Below, in pieces: positions 1-6,065 of a stretch of DNA of 10,399 nt. Under the pieces are notes generated by a model. The model did not search any database, was not told where the DNA came from, and saw only the letters and a program-made list of their open reading frames with translations. Made by a program: the position numbers and the translations under genes. Numbering within the stretch: the first letter of the stretch is position 1; each line of letters opens with the position of its first letter. Origin of the DNA: Candidatus Tayloriibacteriota bacterium (GTDB lineage: Bacteria > Patescibacteriota > Minisyncoccia > Phycocordibacterales > PALSA-1337). Where the stretch lies: contig JAPLZI010000007.1 of assembly GCA_026395095.1 (NCBI GenBank), positions 1-10,399 on the forward strand, read 5' to 3'.

Positions 1-175
1 ATATAATACCATGGTGGAATGGTTGTTAGGTGGAGTTTGTGTGGGGATAACTATGGCAGCACCAGAACATCATCCTGGAAGAACATTCCCAGCGGGAGAA
101 TCAATACAAACAATGTACTTTAGGCACGAAATTGGTATAGCAATGGAGTTCTTCCAGGATGATGTTCTGGTGCTG
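1..175 (-). repeat. Structured extragenic element, copy 1 (cut by window edge)
   Basis: Positions 1-53 are identical to 5888-5940 in copy 2. After a 3-nt linker comes a perfect 28-bp inverted repeat (57-84 with 148-175) enclosing a 63-nt loop. The loop opens with a small TCCC-AGC-GGGA hairpin (87-96) and carries the conserved string TTTAGGCAC (119-127 region). Read on the minus strand, the stem begins two bases after the stop codon of the zinc-ribbon gene, and the invariant block ends in an extended -10 (TGGTATTAT, 11-3) that would serve a gene left of the window. There is no T-run, so it is not an ordinary terminator. I do not recognise it as a named RNA family. Confidence 0.8.
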
Positions 176-177
176 AT

Positions 178-372
178 CTACTTCCCCTCATCAACTATCT
201 CCGTCCTCACATCCCCATTCACAATCTCCTTAATTAGCAAAGTCATCCCACAGTGATTGCATTCCACGATCATACCAACCACCAGATTCGGGTAGCGCGA
301 GAGATCTATCGTATTTTTACATTCCGGGCAAACACACTTGGTATTCGCCGCTTCTCCAGTTTTTTGGATCAT
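178..372 (-). CDS. LysW-like small zinc-ribbon protein
   Basis: A 64-residue protein with a two-knuckle zinc ribbon: C15-x-x-C18 and C38-x-x-C41, followed by an acidic C-terminal part. An extra Cys13 precedes the first knuckle. The spacing and the VVGMIVECNHCG stretch resemble LysW, the amino-group carrier protein of lysine and arginine biosynthesis in Thermus and archaea. Known LysW ends in EDWGE, whose last Glu carries the substrate; this protein ends in IVDEGK, so a carrier role is doubtful and no lysine or arginine genes are nearby. It could simply be a stand-alone zinc ribbon. The gene diverges from the PLP-enzyme gene across an 80-nt gap. A weak -10 (CATAAT, 389-384) lies 11 nt before the ATG and no Shine-Dalgarno is visible. 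Its stop codon abuts structured element copy 1. Confidence 0.7.
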   Translation of the reverse strand: MIQKTGEAANTKCVCPECKNTIDLSRYPNLVVGMIVECNHCGMTLLIKEIVNGDVRTEIVDEGK

Positions 373-438
373 TTTAGATAATTATTATGTCACATTACGG
401 CACTTGACCGTCTTCCAATGATAGCGAATTTGAGCTAG

Positions 439-444
439 TATAGC
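439..444 (+). promoter_or_regulatory. Possible -10 box of the PLP-enzyme gene
   Basis: TATAGC ends 8 nt before the ATG at 453, which would give a transcript with almost no leader. It matches four of six consensus bases and no convincing -35 is seen. The 80-nt gap 373-452 must hold divergent promoters for both flanking genes. Confidence 0.35.
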
Positions 445-452
445 AACGACAC

Positions 453-1337
453 ATGGCCTCAATAACTCCCACAGAGCAATACAACCAGCTCGGCAAAGCC
501 ATCGGTATATCCGGCGGATTATCCTTCAAACGAGAAGACCTCCATCCATATGGTTCGCACAAAGGCCGATCCATCCCCGTCATGATCGACCACTATGTTA
601 AAAACGGCGACCACAGTTTTGCTATTTCCTCTTCAGGCAATGCTGGACTAGCCGCCGCTCTTTATACAAAAGAATTAAACTCAAAAAAGTCCAGCCAACC
701 TATCAAGCTTGATGTATACATCGGACTTAACGCCGCACCTCACAAAGCCGAAAGACTAAAAGAGTTAGCCGACGATCATATCCGCGTTCTAGTAAAAGAG
801 CGGCCGATCCAGGCACTGACCCAAGCCGTGACCGACGGTTATCGGAGCCTCCGCCAATCAACAGACGACACAGCCATGATCGGTTACGAATCCCTAGCTA
901 TTGAGCTCATGCAGTCGGGCAAGGCCGGCACTGTATTCGTGGGGACTTCTTCGGGAACGACGGCAGAGGCGCTCGCTCAATATTTCCTAGACAATAAATC
1001 CGCCATTCAAGTCCACATCGTTCAGACATCTTCATGTCACCCGATGGTGGACGCATTCGAATCCTACGATGGGCCGGACGAAGCATCCATAGCTGACGCG
1101 ATCGTAGACAAGGTCGCTCATCGCAAAGACAAACTCGTTCCGCTCATAAAGAAAACTGGCGGACGGGGTTGGACGGTGACGAATGATGAGATCGAGGCAG
1201 CACAGGATCTGGTTCTAGAACATACCGGTCTAGAAATCTCCACGAATAGCGCACTGTCCGTAGCTGGACTCATGAAAGCCGCCGCTCTAGGCCATGAATT
1301 CAATGGCGCAGTTATCTGTATGATTTGCGGAGAGTAG
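453..1337 (+). CDS. PLP-dependent fold-type II enzyme (threonine synthase / ammonia-lyase-like)
   Basis: A 294-residue enzyme of the tryptophan synthase beta superfamily, which performs beta- or gamma-elimination and replacement on amino acids using pyridoxal phosphate. The motif KREDLHPYGSHKGR (26-39) carries the expected Schiff-base lysine, K37. SSGNAG (60-65) is the asparagine loop that contacts the cofactor ring, and GTSSGT (164-169) is the phosphate-binding loop, here less glycine-rich than the usual GGGSG. The length is near that of a minimal catalytic core without a regulatory domain. The exact substrate cannot be read from the sequence; threonine synthase, diaminopropionate ammonia-lyase or serine/threonine dehydratase relatives are all possible. 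It is the only plus-strand gene, divergent from the LysW-like gene and convergent with the fibre gene, whose stop lies 20 nt past its own stop. Confidence 0.8.
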   Translation: MASITPTEQYNQLGKAIGISGGLSFKREDLHPYGSHKGRSIPVMIDHYVKNGDHSFAISSSGNAGLAAALYTKELNSKKSSQPIKLDVYIGLNAAPHKAERLKELADDHIRVLVKERPIQALTQAVTDGYRSLRQSTDDTAMIGYESLAIELMQSGKAGTVFVGTSSGTTAEALAQYFLDNKSAIQVHIVQTSSCHPMVDAFESYDGPDEASIADAIVDKVAHRKDKLVPLIKKTGGRGWTVTNDEIEAAQDLVLEHTGLEISTNSALSVAGLMKAAALGHEFNGAVICMICGE

Positions 1338-1357
1338 TTATTCAGGCAGAAGAAACA

Positions 1358-2683
1358 TCACTCACTTGTGCTCGAAGCAGTCTCTGTTGTGCTAGGAGAA
1401 GTTGGAATTACGACTGGTTCTGGAGCTGGAACCGGCGTTGGAACAACTGCTGGAGTGGTTGTAGCTTCAATGGTTTCAATTGTTGAAGTAGTGGAAGTAA
1501 CAGGAGTAGTTGAAGCAACTGTTTCGGTTTCAATCGTCGTCGGAGTTGTCGTGGCTGGAGCAGATGTATCAGTAGTTGTGACAGTATTCAATAATGGATT
1601 GATACCCTTCATCTGATCTGCTGCTGAACCATAGGTGACTCCCCCACCATTCAAGAGCATCTCCTTGAATTTATCTTTACTGACACAGACGTTGTCCACA
1701 CAGATACTGTCTCCGATTTCAATACCGCTCTTTGTCCTGATCTTACCAACATTTAGGTTGTTTATATTCGCCTCATCCACATATGCGATTTTTGCAGTGA
1801 GTTTATCAAACACAAAGTCCTTCATTTGAGTCTGGAGGTCAGTAACCTTCTGGTTGAGCTCCTTCACAGCCTCTACGACTAGGGCGACCATGTTGCCGTA
1901 GTTAAGTGATTTGTAGGAGCCGCCTTTTACAACTTCAGGTACTATGGATTCTACCTGTTGGGCTACGAAGCCTATTTCCTTGGTATTACCGAATCTTTCC
2001 TTGTCTTTCCAGTCATAGGAGACTCCCTGTAGCTTTAGTAGCTTATCTAGGGAATTAGTCAAAGGAACTACGTTTTCCTTCAAGTTTATGTCTGATGGAG
2101 TACGGATGATGTTACCGCTAGCGTCAGTAGAGAGTGTGGTTAGTCCACCTAGGAGGTTGTCTGCCTGATAACCTAGTGTAGATGATGTGGCGTGGTAGTC
2201 GGTGGCTACGACTGTACCTACCACTGATAGCTTGGCGTAGGGGGAGGTGGTGCCGATGCCGACGGAATTTGCTATCAAGGTTCCCATACCTGTACTAGCG
2301 TTACTAACTCTTAAAACACCAGCTGAATTACGCGCTAGTCCGACATCCATATTTCCGCCAGCGGCATCCATAAAATAAACGGTTCCATCAGTGTAATAAC
2401 CTCTTAACGGATTTGTAAAATTACCAATAGTTGCAGCAGAAGGACCGTAGAATAGATTTGAATAAACAGTCCAAGCATTACTGCCATTTGTCTTCAAATA
2501 AACATTAGCATTAGCACCTTGTGCATTTAAAGTTACATCACCATTTCCTGATGAATATGTATTATTAATAACAAAATTACTGGGACCAGATAAATCTGCA
2601 GTTGGTGATTGAGTTTTAATTCCCACATTTCCATTTCCCGCAACAGTCAAGAATGGTGTTGAGGTGCCTTGATCGGATACCAC
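1358..2683 (-). CDS. Fibre protein, C-terminal part: peptidase S74 chaperone domain and Thr/Pro-rich tail
   Basis: The called start is an internal GTG; the frame is open and fibre-like back to 2773, so this is the third segment of the split gene. Fibre repeats (GNVGIKTQSP, near 18-27; SVGIGTTSPYAKLSV, 140-154) are followed by the intramolecular chaperone domain, residues 197-280. S197 and K202 in SDINLK form the Ser/Lys pair that, in phage endosialidase and tailspike relatives, cuts the chaperone off after the trimer has folded. GFVAQQVESIVPEVV (238-252) and NYGNMVALVVEAVKELN (261-277) are further family signatures. Unlike phage fibres, about 160 residues follow: a segment with two cysteines (SICVDNVCVSKD, 326-337) and, from about 368, a Thr/Pro/Glu-rich low-complexity tail. 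Confidence 0.85.
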   Translation of the reverse strand: MVSDQGTSTPFLTVAGNGNVGIKTQSPTADLSGPSNFVINNTYSSGNGDVTLNAQGANANVYLKTNGSNAWTVYSNLFYGPSAATIGNFTNPLRGYYTDGTVYFMDAAGGNMDVGLARNSAGVLRVSNASTGMGTLIANSVGIGTTSPYAKLSVVGTVVATDYHATSSTLGYQADNLLGGLTTLSTDASGNIIRTPSDINLKENVVPLTNSLDKLLKLQGVSYDWKDKERFGNTKEIGFVAQQVESIVPEVVKGGSYKSLNYGNMVALVVEAVKELNQKVTDLQTQMKDFVFDKLTAKIAYVDEANINNLNVGKIRTKSGIEIGDSICVDNVCVSKDKFKEMLLNGGGVTYGSAADQMKGINPLLNTVTTTDTSAPATTTPTTIETETVASTTPVTSTTSTIETIEATTTPAVVPTPVPAPEPVVIPTSPSTTETASSTSE

Positions 2684-3741
2684 AAAAGGAATCGCTGTGC
2701 CGGTTTGTTCAACAGCGAGAGTAGCAGTAGGCGAAGTCGTCCCGATACCGACATCGTTGCCGATGGGTAAATCTTACCATTAAAGGTAAGAGCGGAATAT
2801 CTCGAATCATCGCTTCTTGTTATCGCGCTGATTCGAGTAGTTGTCGCTGCAGGAGATATTGAATTATAAAAGTCTATATTTCCAACAACTGCACCCTGAA
2901 CGCTAGCTGTTGAAATCGTAAGAGTGCCAGGCAGATTTGAGCCCCCATTCACCTGAAGGTTTGAAAGTGGTGCTGCCGTCCCGATACCGACGTTGCCGGT
3001 GGAAAGTATCCTGAACTTTTCAGTATATGTGCTACCTATGAGCGTCTGAATAGAAAATGCACCAGCACCTGCACCGTCACCCTCACCTACAAGTTTTGCA
3101 CCACGACCTGCTTCAGAAAGAATCAGACTACCTGACGCTCCATTTAAACTTTGAATATCTAATCTTGCCCCCGGATTTGATGTCCCAATTCCAACATTCC
3201 CCGCCCCATTCACCACAAAGTGCGTCGCGGTGGACGAGCCAACTACAAATTCTGGAACACCAGAGCCGAGGGCGGTTGGATTTACAGAAAGCAGACCCCA
3301 GGGAGTGGTACTACCGACACCAGTCTTACCCGCAAGATAGTTTTTTGAAGTAGTATCCGCTTGATAGATTGACCAGTGATTAGTCAATGTATCTGTTCTA
3401 CCTATAGTATTCACACTGTTGATATACAGATCATACATATTTGTAACAAGACCCGATCTTGCATTGGGATATAAATACATTCCATACATATTAGTCGTTG
3501 CAGGTGCTGAACTATCTTTAGAAATATGCCCGTATTCACTGTAATATCCATACATTGAATCAAGGGTTCCCGTGTCTCCTGCATAAACATGGTTACGATA
3601 AACAGAATTTTGGATTCCCATTATGTTTCCAGAATTGGTAACTCCTGAAGCAATTTTGTTATAGAGTATGAGATCAATACCACGGTTATAATATCCCCCA
3701 TTCGTAGTCGAGTTGTTTACTGGATTGAGACCGATTGACAT
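2647..3741 (-). CDS. Fibre protein, middle part: GIGT..P repeat shaft
   Basis: Second segment of the split gene. The ATG at 3741 is internal; the frame reads sensibly back to 3783, and after NGK at 2773 the remaining 40 or so residues are out-of-frame translation. The middle carries fibre-shaft repeats of the type GNVGIGT-xP-xxxL-x-V: KTGVGSTTPWGLLSV, GNVGIGTSNPGARLDI and GNVGIGTAAPLSNLQV. These are typical of phage-tail-like and CPR surface proteins in front of an S74 domain, where they form trimeric beta structure. The stretch from the start to about residue 130 (Tyr/Asn/Gly-rich, LYPNARSGLVTNMYDLYIN) has no repeats I recognise and may be a separate inserted domain. There is no promoter or ribosome site at its start, so it is unlikely to be a gene of its own. 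Confidence 0.75.
   Translation of the reverse strand: MSIGLNPVNNSTTNGGYYNRGIDLILYNKIASGVTNSGNIMGIQNSVYRNHVYAGDTGTLDSMYGYYSEYGHISKDSSAPATTNMYGMYLYPNARSGLVTNMYDLYINSVNTIGRTDTLTNHWSIYQADTTSKNYLAGKTGVGSTTPWGLLSVNPTALGSGVPEFVVGSSTATHFVVNGAGNVGIGTSNPGARLDIQSLNGASGSLILSEAGRGAKLVGEGDGAGAGAFSIQTLIGSTYTEKFRILSTGNVGIGTAAPLSNLQVNGGSNLPGTLTISTASVQGAVVGNIDFYNSISPAATTTRISAITRSDDSRYSALTFNGKIYPSATMSVSGRLRLLLLSLLNKPAQRFLLWYPIKAPQHHS
3205..3319 (-). repeat. Internal fibre repeat, unit A
   Basis: Encodes GVGSTTPWGLLSVNP then ALGSGVPEFVVGSSTATHFV and the following GAGNVGIGT. It is clearly homologous at DNA level to unit B, offset by 605 bases; both share the 10-mer tgcgtcgcgg. Confidence 0.75.
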
Positions 3742-5882
3742 TGGAGACCAACTTGCATTTGTTGGCGTACCCTCAACGGTGATGCCGTGCCGATTCCAAT
3801 ACGTCCAGCACCATCAACGACAAAATGCGTCGCGGTGGATGAGCCGATCACAAATTCGGGAACACCAGAGCCAAGAGCGTTCGGATTTACTGAAAGTTGA
3901 CCCCATGGTGTAGTTGAACCGATGCCAACACGACCTTGGAAATATGCTGAGATTGCACTTGTTTGACTGGTAGAGGCAACAGAAACAGAGAGCGGGCCAA
4001 TTGAGGAAATGCCCCCATTGCCAATAGTGAGACCACCTCGGACATTTAAATTATTTCCAATATCCATATTATTCCATATTGTCATATCACTTGATTGTAT
4101 ATTTCCTATTGATGCGTTTGGAACATCAAGTCCAGCTGTATCCACAATATCGAAATGTCCTTCGCCATACACTCCCACATAGAGATACCGGCCAGACATT
4201 GTAACTCCGCGCAAGCTTGTGTTATATAAATTTTTAGAAGTGACAATGACAGGACTCGCGGAATTTGTTATGTCGGTTATAGTGACATTGTTTCCTACCG
4301 TATATGCATAATGACCTGAGACAGAAATGAAATATCTGCTGGATGCGGCAAAATTTGTAGTGTCAGTCAGTGTGGAAACGAGAACCGGACTTGCTGGATT
4401 CGAAATGTCAGCGATAAATAACGTGTCCTTTCCTGCAATATAGGCATACTTACCGGAAACAGCAATTGAGGAATTCACACTGGCAAGTGCCCCGAGTGTT
4501 ACATGTCCAACGAGAACCATACTGGTAGGATTGGAAATATCAATAACACTCAGTATTGGACCTGCAGCTGCTATGACATATGCATAACGACCTTGAACGA
4601 CTACTGAAGGATCACCGTTGAGGTTGGTGACATCATTAAGAACCCCGACTTGTACCGGAGCAGCAGGATTGGAAACATCAATAGCTATGAGATTGTTATT
4701 AACAGAAAGATATACATAGTGACCCTGTACAGATATACCACGGGTGCCATTAACTCCTCCTACGGAAAGAGTCACCTGGCCAACGACAGTAGGTGAAGTG
4801 GGATTGGAGATATCTGCAACTACGAAAGGCAAATTACGTCGAGCAAGATACGCATACGGACCCTGAACAAAAACTCCGTGAACACCTCCAAATCCCGAAG
4901 TAGTTGTACGAGAGATAAGGACAGGATTAGCCGGATCTGTAACATCAAAAATTATAAACGCACCTCCATCTGCATCCGAGACATAAGCATAACGACCGGA
5001 AACAAAGGCCATTTCAAGACCAGTAAGACCTGAAGGAAAAACATAACTACCTTTTACATTTATATTAAACCCACTTATATTGCCATACTGTATTCCGGCA
5101 CTGTCAGTTAGATTAATACCCGTTATAGTTGAGGAGGGGTTTTGAACAGTTAGAGCATAACCAGAATTTGGATTCGAAGTACCAATGCCAACCAAACCAC
5201 TATTTCGATCTATGAAAAAATTAGGAGAAGATGTTCCAACGAGGAAGAGAGGATTACCCCAGGGGGTAGAAGAACCTACAGTGAGAGAACCACTAACGGT
5301 GGTAGTGCCTGTTCCTGATACTGATAAGGTGGACACAGCAGCAGATCCCGAAGTAATAGTCGCAGCTCCAGAGAATGATGAGTCGGTGAGAGTACCACTA
5401 GAGATTGGAATCCTCCCAGCAGTGATATCAGAACGAAGTTCTGATAGACCAGAACCTGTAGACATGGTCTGTCCTACTGCAGCTATGGATTGGTAGGAGG
5501 GAGAGTCTAGGGGTTGAGTGATACTCTGGTATGGAGTGTTCTGGGATACGATACTAGACTCCTGTATGGGTAGAGTCTGTCTAAATCTAGCTAATGCAGA
5601 TGATATGGCTTGGTTTACGAGTGTCTGTACTTCGGTCTTAGTGTAAGTCTCAGTTTCTGGTGGTTTAACTACTGTAGGTAGAGCTTGTGTGGTAGAGGTT
5701 GTCTGGAATACTGGTGAAGCTATCGTGGCTGCAGGGGTGGAGGAAAAGTCAAAAAATGAGACTATTCTCTCCCAGAGTGATGGGGAGGAGGTTACACTCT
5801 CTGCATATGTGAATTGAGACGAAGAAACAAGCAGTATTCCTATGATTACAACTACTCCGTAGCTTGTCTTTAGCCGGCTCAT
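3717..5882 (-). CDS. Fibre protein, N-terminal part: signal peptide and seven LVIVD propeller repeats
   Basis: First segment of the split gene, with the true start. Residues 1-27 form a secretion signal (basic start, hydrophobic VVVIIGILLVSS, likely cut after FTYA). Residues 75-145 are a polar linker with a short helix (TKTEVQTLVNQAISSAL). Residues 200-245 hold the first fibre repeats (VGIGTSNPNSGYALTV). Residues 283-585 contain seven repeats, each starting with G-x-Y-x-Y (SGRYAY 295, QGPYAY 340, QGHYVY 386, QGRYAY 430, SGKYAY 476, SGHYAY 522, SGRYLY 563) and ending in IxDISNPxSPVLV. These match the LVIVD family and number exactly enough for a seven-bladed beta-propeller. After residue 700 the frame is lost. 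The role is probably a surface or secreted adhesin. The extended -10 in element copy 2 ends 7 nt before its ATG. Confidence 0.85.
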   Translation of the reverse strand: MSRLKTSYGVVVIIGILLVSSSQFTYAESVTSSPSLWERIVSFFDFSSTPAATIASPVFQTTSTTQALPTVVKPPETETYTKTEVQTLVNQAISSALARFRQTLPIQESSIVSQNTPYQSITQPLDSPSYQSIAAVGQTMSTGSGLSELRSDITAGRIPISSGTLTDSSFSGAATITSGSAAVSTLSVSGTGTTTVSGSLTVGSSTPWGNPLFLVGTSSPNFFIDRNSGLVGIGTSNPNSGYALTVQNPSSTITGINLTDSAGIQYGNISGFNINVKGSYVFPSGLTGLEMAFVSGRYAYVSDADGGAFIIFDVTDPANPVLISRTTTSGFGGVHGVFVQGPYAYLARRNLPFVVADISNPTSPTVVGQVTLSVGGVNGTRGISVQGHYVYLSVNNNLIAIDVSNPAAPVQVGVLNDVTNLNGDPSVVVQGRYAYVIAAAGPILSVIDISNPTSMVLVGHVTLGALASVNSSIAVSGKYAYIAGKDTLFIADISNPASPVLVSTLTDTTNFAASSRYFISVSGHYAYTVGNNVTITDITNSASPVIVTSKNLYNTSLRGVTMSGRYLYVGVYGEGHFDIVDTAGLDVPNASIGNIQSSDMTIWNNMDIGNNLNVRGGLTIGNGGISSIGPLSVSVASTSQTSAISAYFQGRVGIGSTTPWGQLSVNPNALGSGVPEFVIGSSTATHFVVDGAGRIGIGTASPLRVRQQMQVGLQCQSVSIQ
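3810..3924 (-). repeat. Internal fibre repeat, unit B
   Basis: Encodes GIGSTTPWGQLSVNP then ALGSGVPEFVIGSSTATHFV and GAGRIGIGT, nearly the same protein as unit A. The first frameshift of the gene lies about 25 nt past its 3' end. Confidence 0.75.
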
Positions 5883-5887
5883 TAGCC

Positions 5888-6064
5888 ATATAATACCATG
5901 GTGGAATGGTTGTTAGGTGGAGTTTGTGTGGGGATAACTAATTGGCAGCACCGGAACATCACTCCCGAAGAACATTCCCAGCGGGAGCCATCATATTATG
6001 GTTATTCTTTAGGCACAAAATCGATACAGCAGTTGAGTTCTGCGGGAGTGATGTTCTGGTGCTG
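5888..6064 (-). repeat. Structured extragenic element, copy 2 (complete)
   Basis: It fills the gap between the Mur-ligase-like gene and the fibre gene. Stem arms are 5946-5973 and 6037-6064 (28 nt each, with one G-T wobble and one mismatch), around a loop of 63 nt, the same length as in copy 1. ATTCCCAGCGGGAG and TTTAGGCAC in the loop are conserved, whereas about 20 nt between them are unrelated. Four stem positions differ from copy 1 by double changes that keep pairing. The 53-nt block 5888-5940 is identical to copy 1. On the minus strand the stem starts one base after the upstream stop codon, and the block ends in the fibre-gene promoter. Confidence 0.85.
5890..5898 (-). promoter_or_regulatory. 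Extended -10 promoter of the fibre gene
   Basis: TGGTATTAT on the minus strand is a TGn-extended -10; the hexamer ends 7 nt before the ATG at 5882. Transcription would start at or within a base or two of the start codon, giving a leaderless message. The site lies inside the invariant block of element copy 2, so its identical twin at 3-11 should drive the unseen gene beyond position 1. Confidence 0.6.
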
Positions 6065-6065
6065 C

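Larger units (their letters stand above)
1358..5882 (-). pseudogene. Whole fibre/adhesin gene, split by two 1-base frameshifts
   Basis: The three minus-strand reading frames described separately here form one gene. Frame 1 remains sensible to residue 700 (GIGTA, ending at 3783); frame 2 continues from 3783 with ITVEGTPTNASW and runs to NGK at 2773; frame 3 continues from 2773 with DLPIGNDVGIGT. Each join is repaired by adding back one base: A at 3783 (AA reduced to A) and G at 2773 (GG reduced to G). The repaired gene would be 1509 codons with no internal stop. Fibre repeats continue smoothly across both joins, so the breaks are either very recent, a phase-variable state, or assembly or read errors. 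No classical slippery heptamer is visible at either join. Confidence 0.75.

Noticed and set aside
25..31. GTTAGGT (also in copy 2) matches the GTTRRRY core of integron attC/attI sites, and the elements lie behind stop codons.
   Set aside because: The core lies outside the stem arms and there is no matching RYYYAAC at the other stem end, as attC needs; no integron integrase is in the window.
2765..3790. Programmed -1 frameshifting to join the three fibre-gene frames.
   Set aside because: Both joins correspond to a -1 shift, but neither GGCACGGCATC nor GGTAAGATTT contains an X-XXY-YYZ slippery heptamer, and I see no stimulatory hairpin at a fixed distance. Base loss is simpler.
1358..5882. Diversity-generating retroelement or CRISPR-like repeats in the fibre region.
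   Set aside because: No reverse transcriptase, no template/variable repeat pair with adenine-specific changes, and no regularly spaced identical repeats. The repeats present are protein-coding fibre modules.
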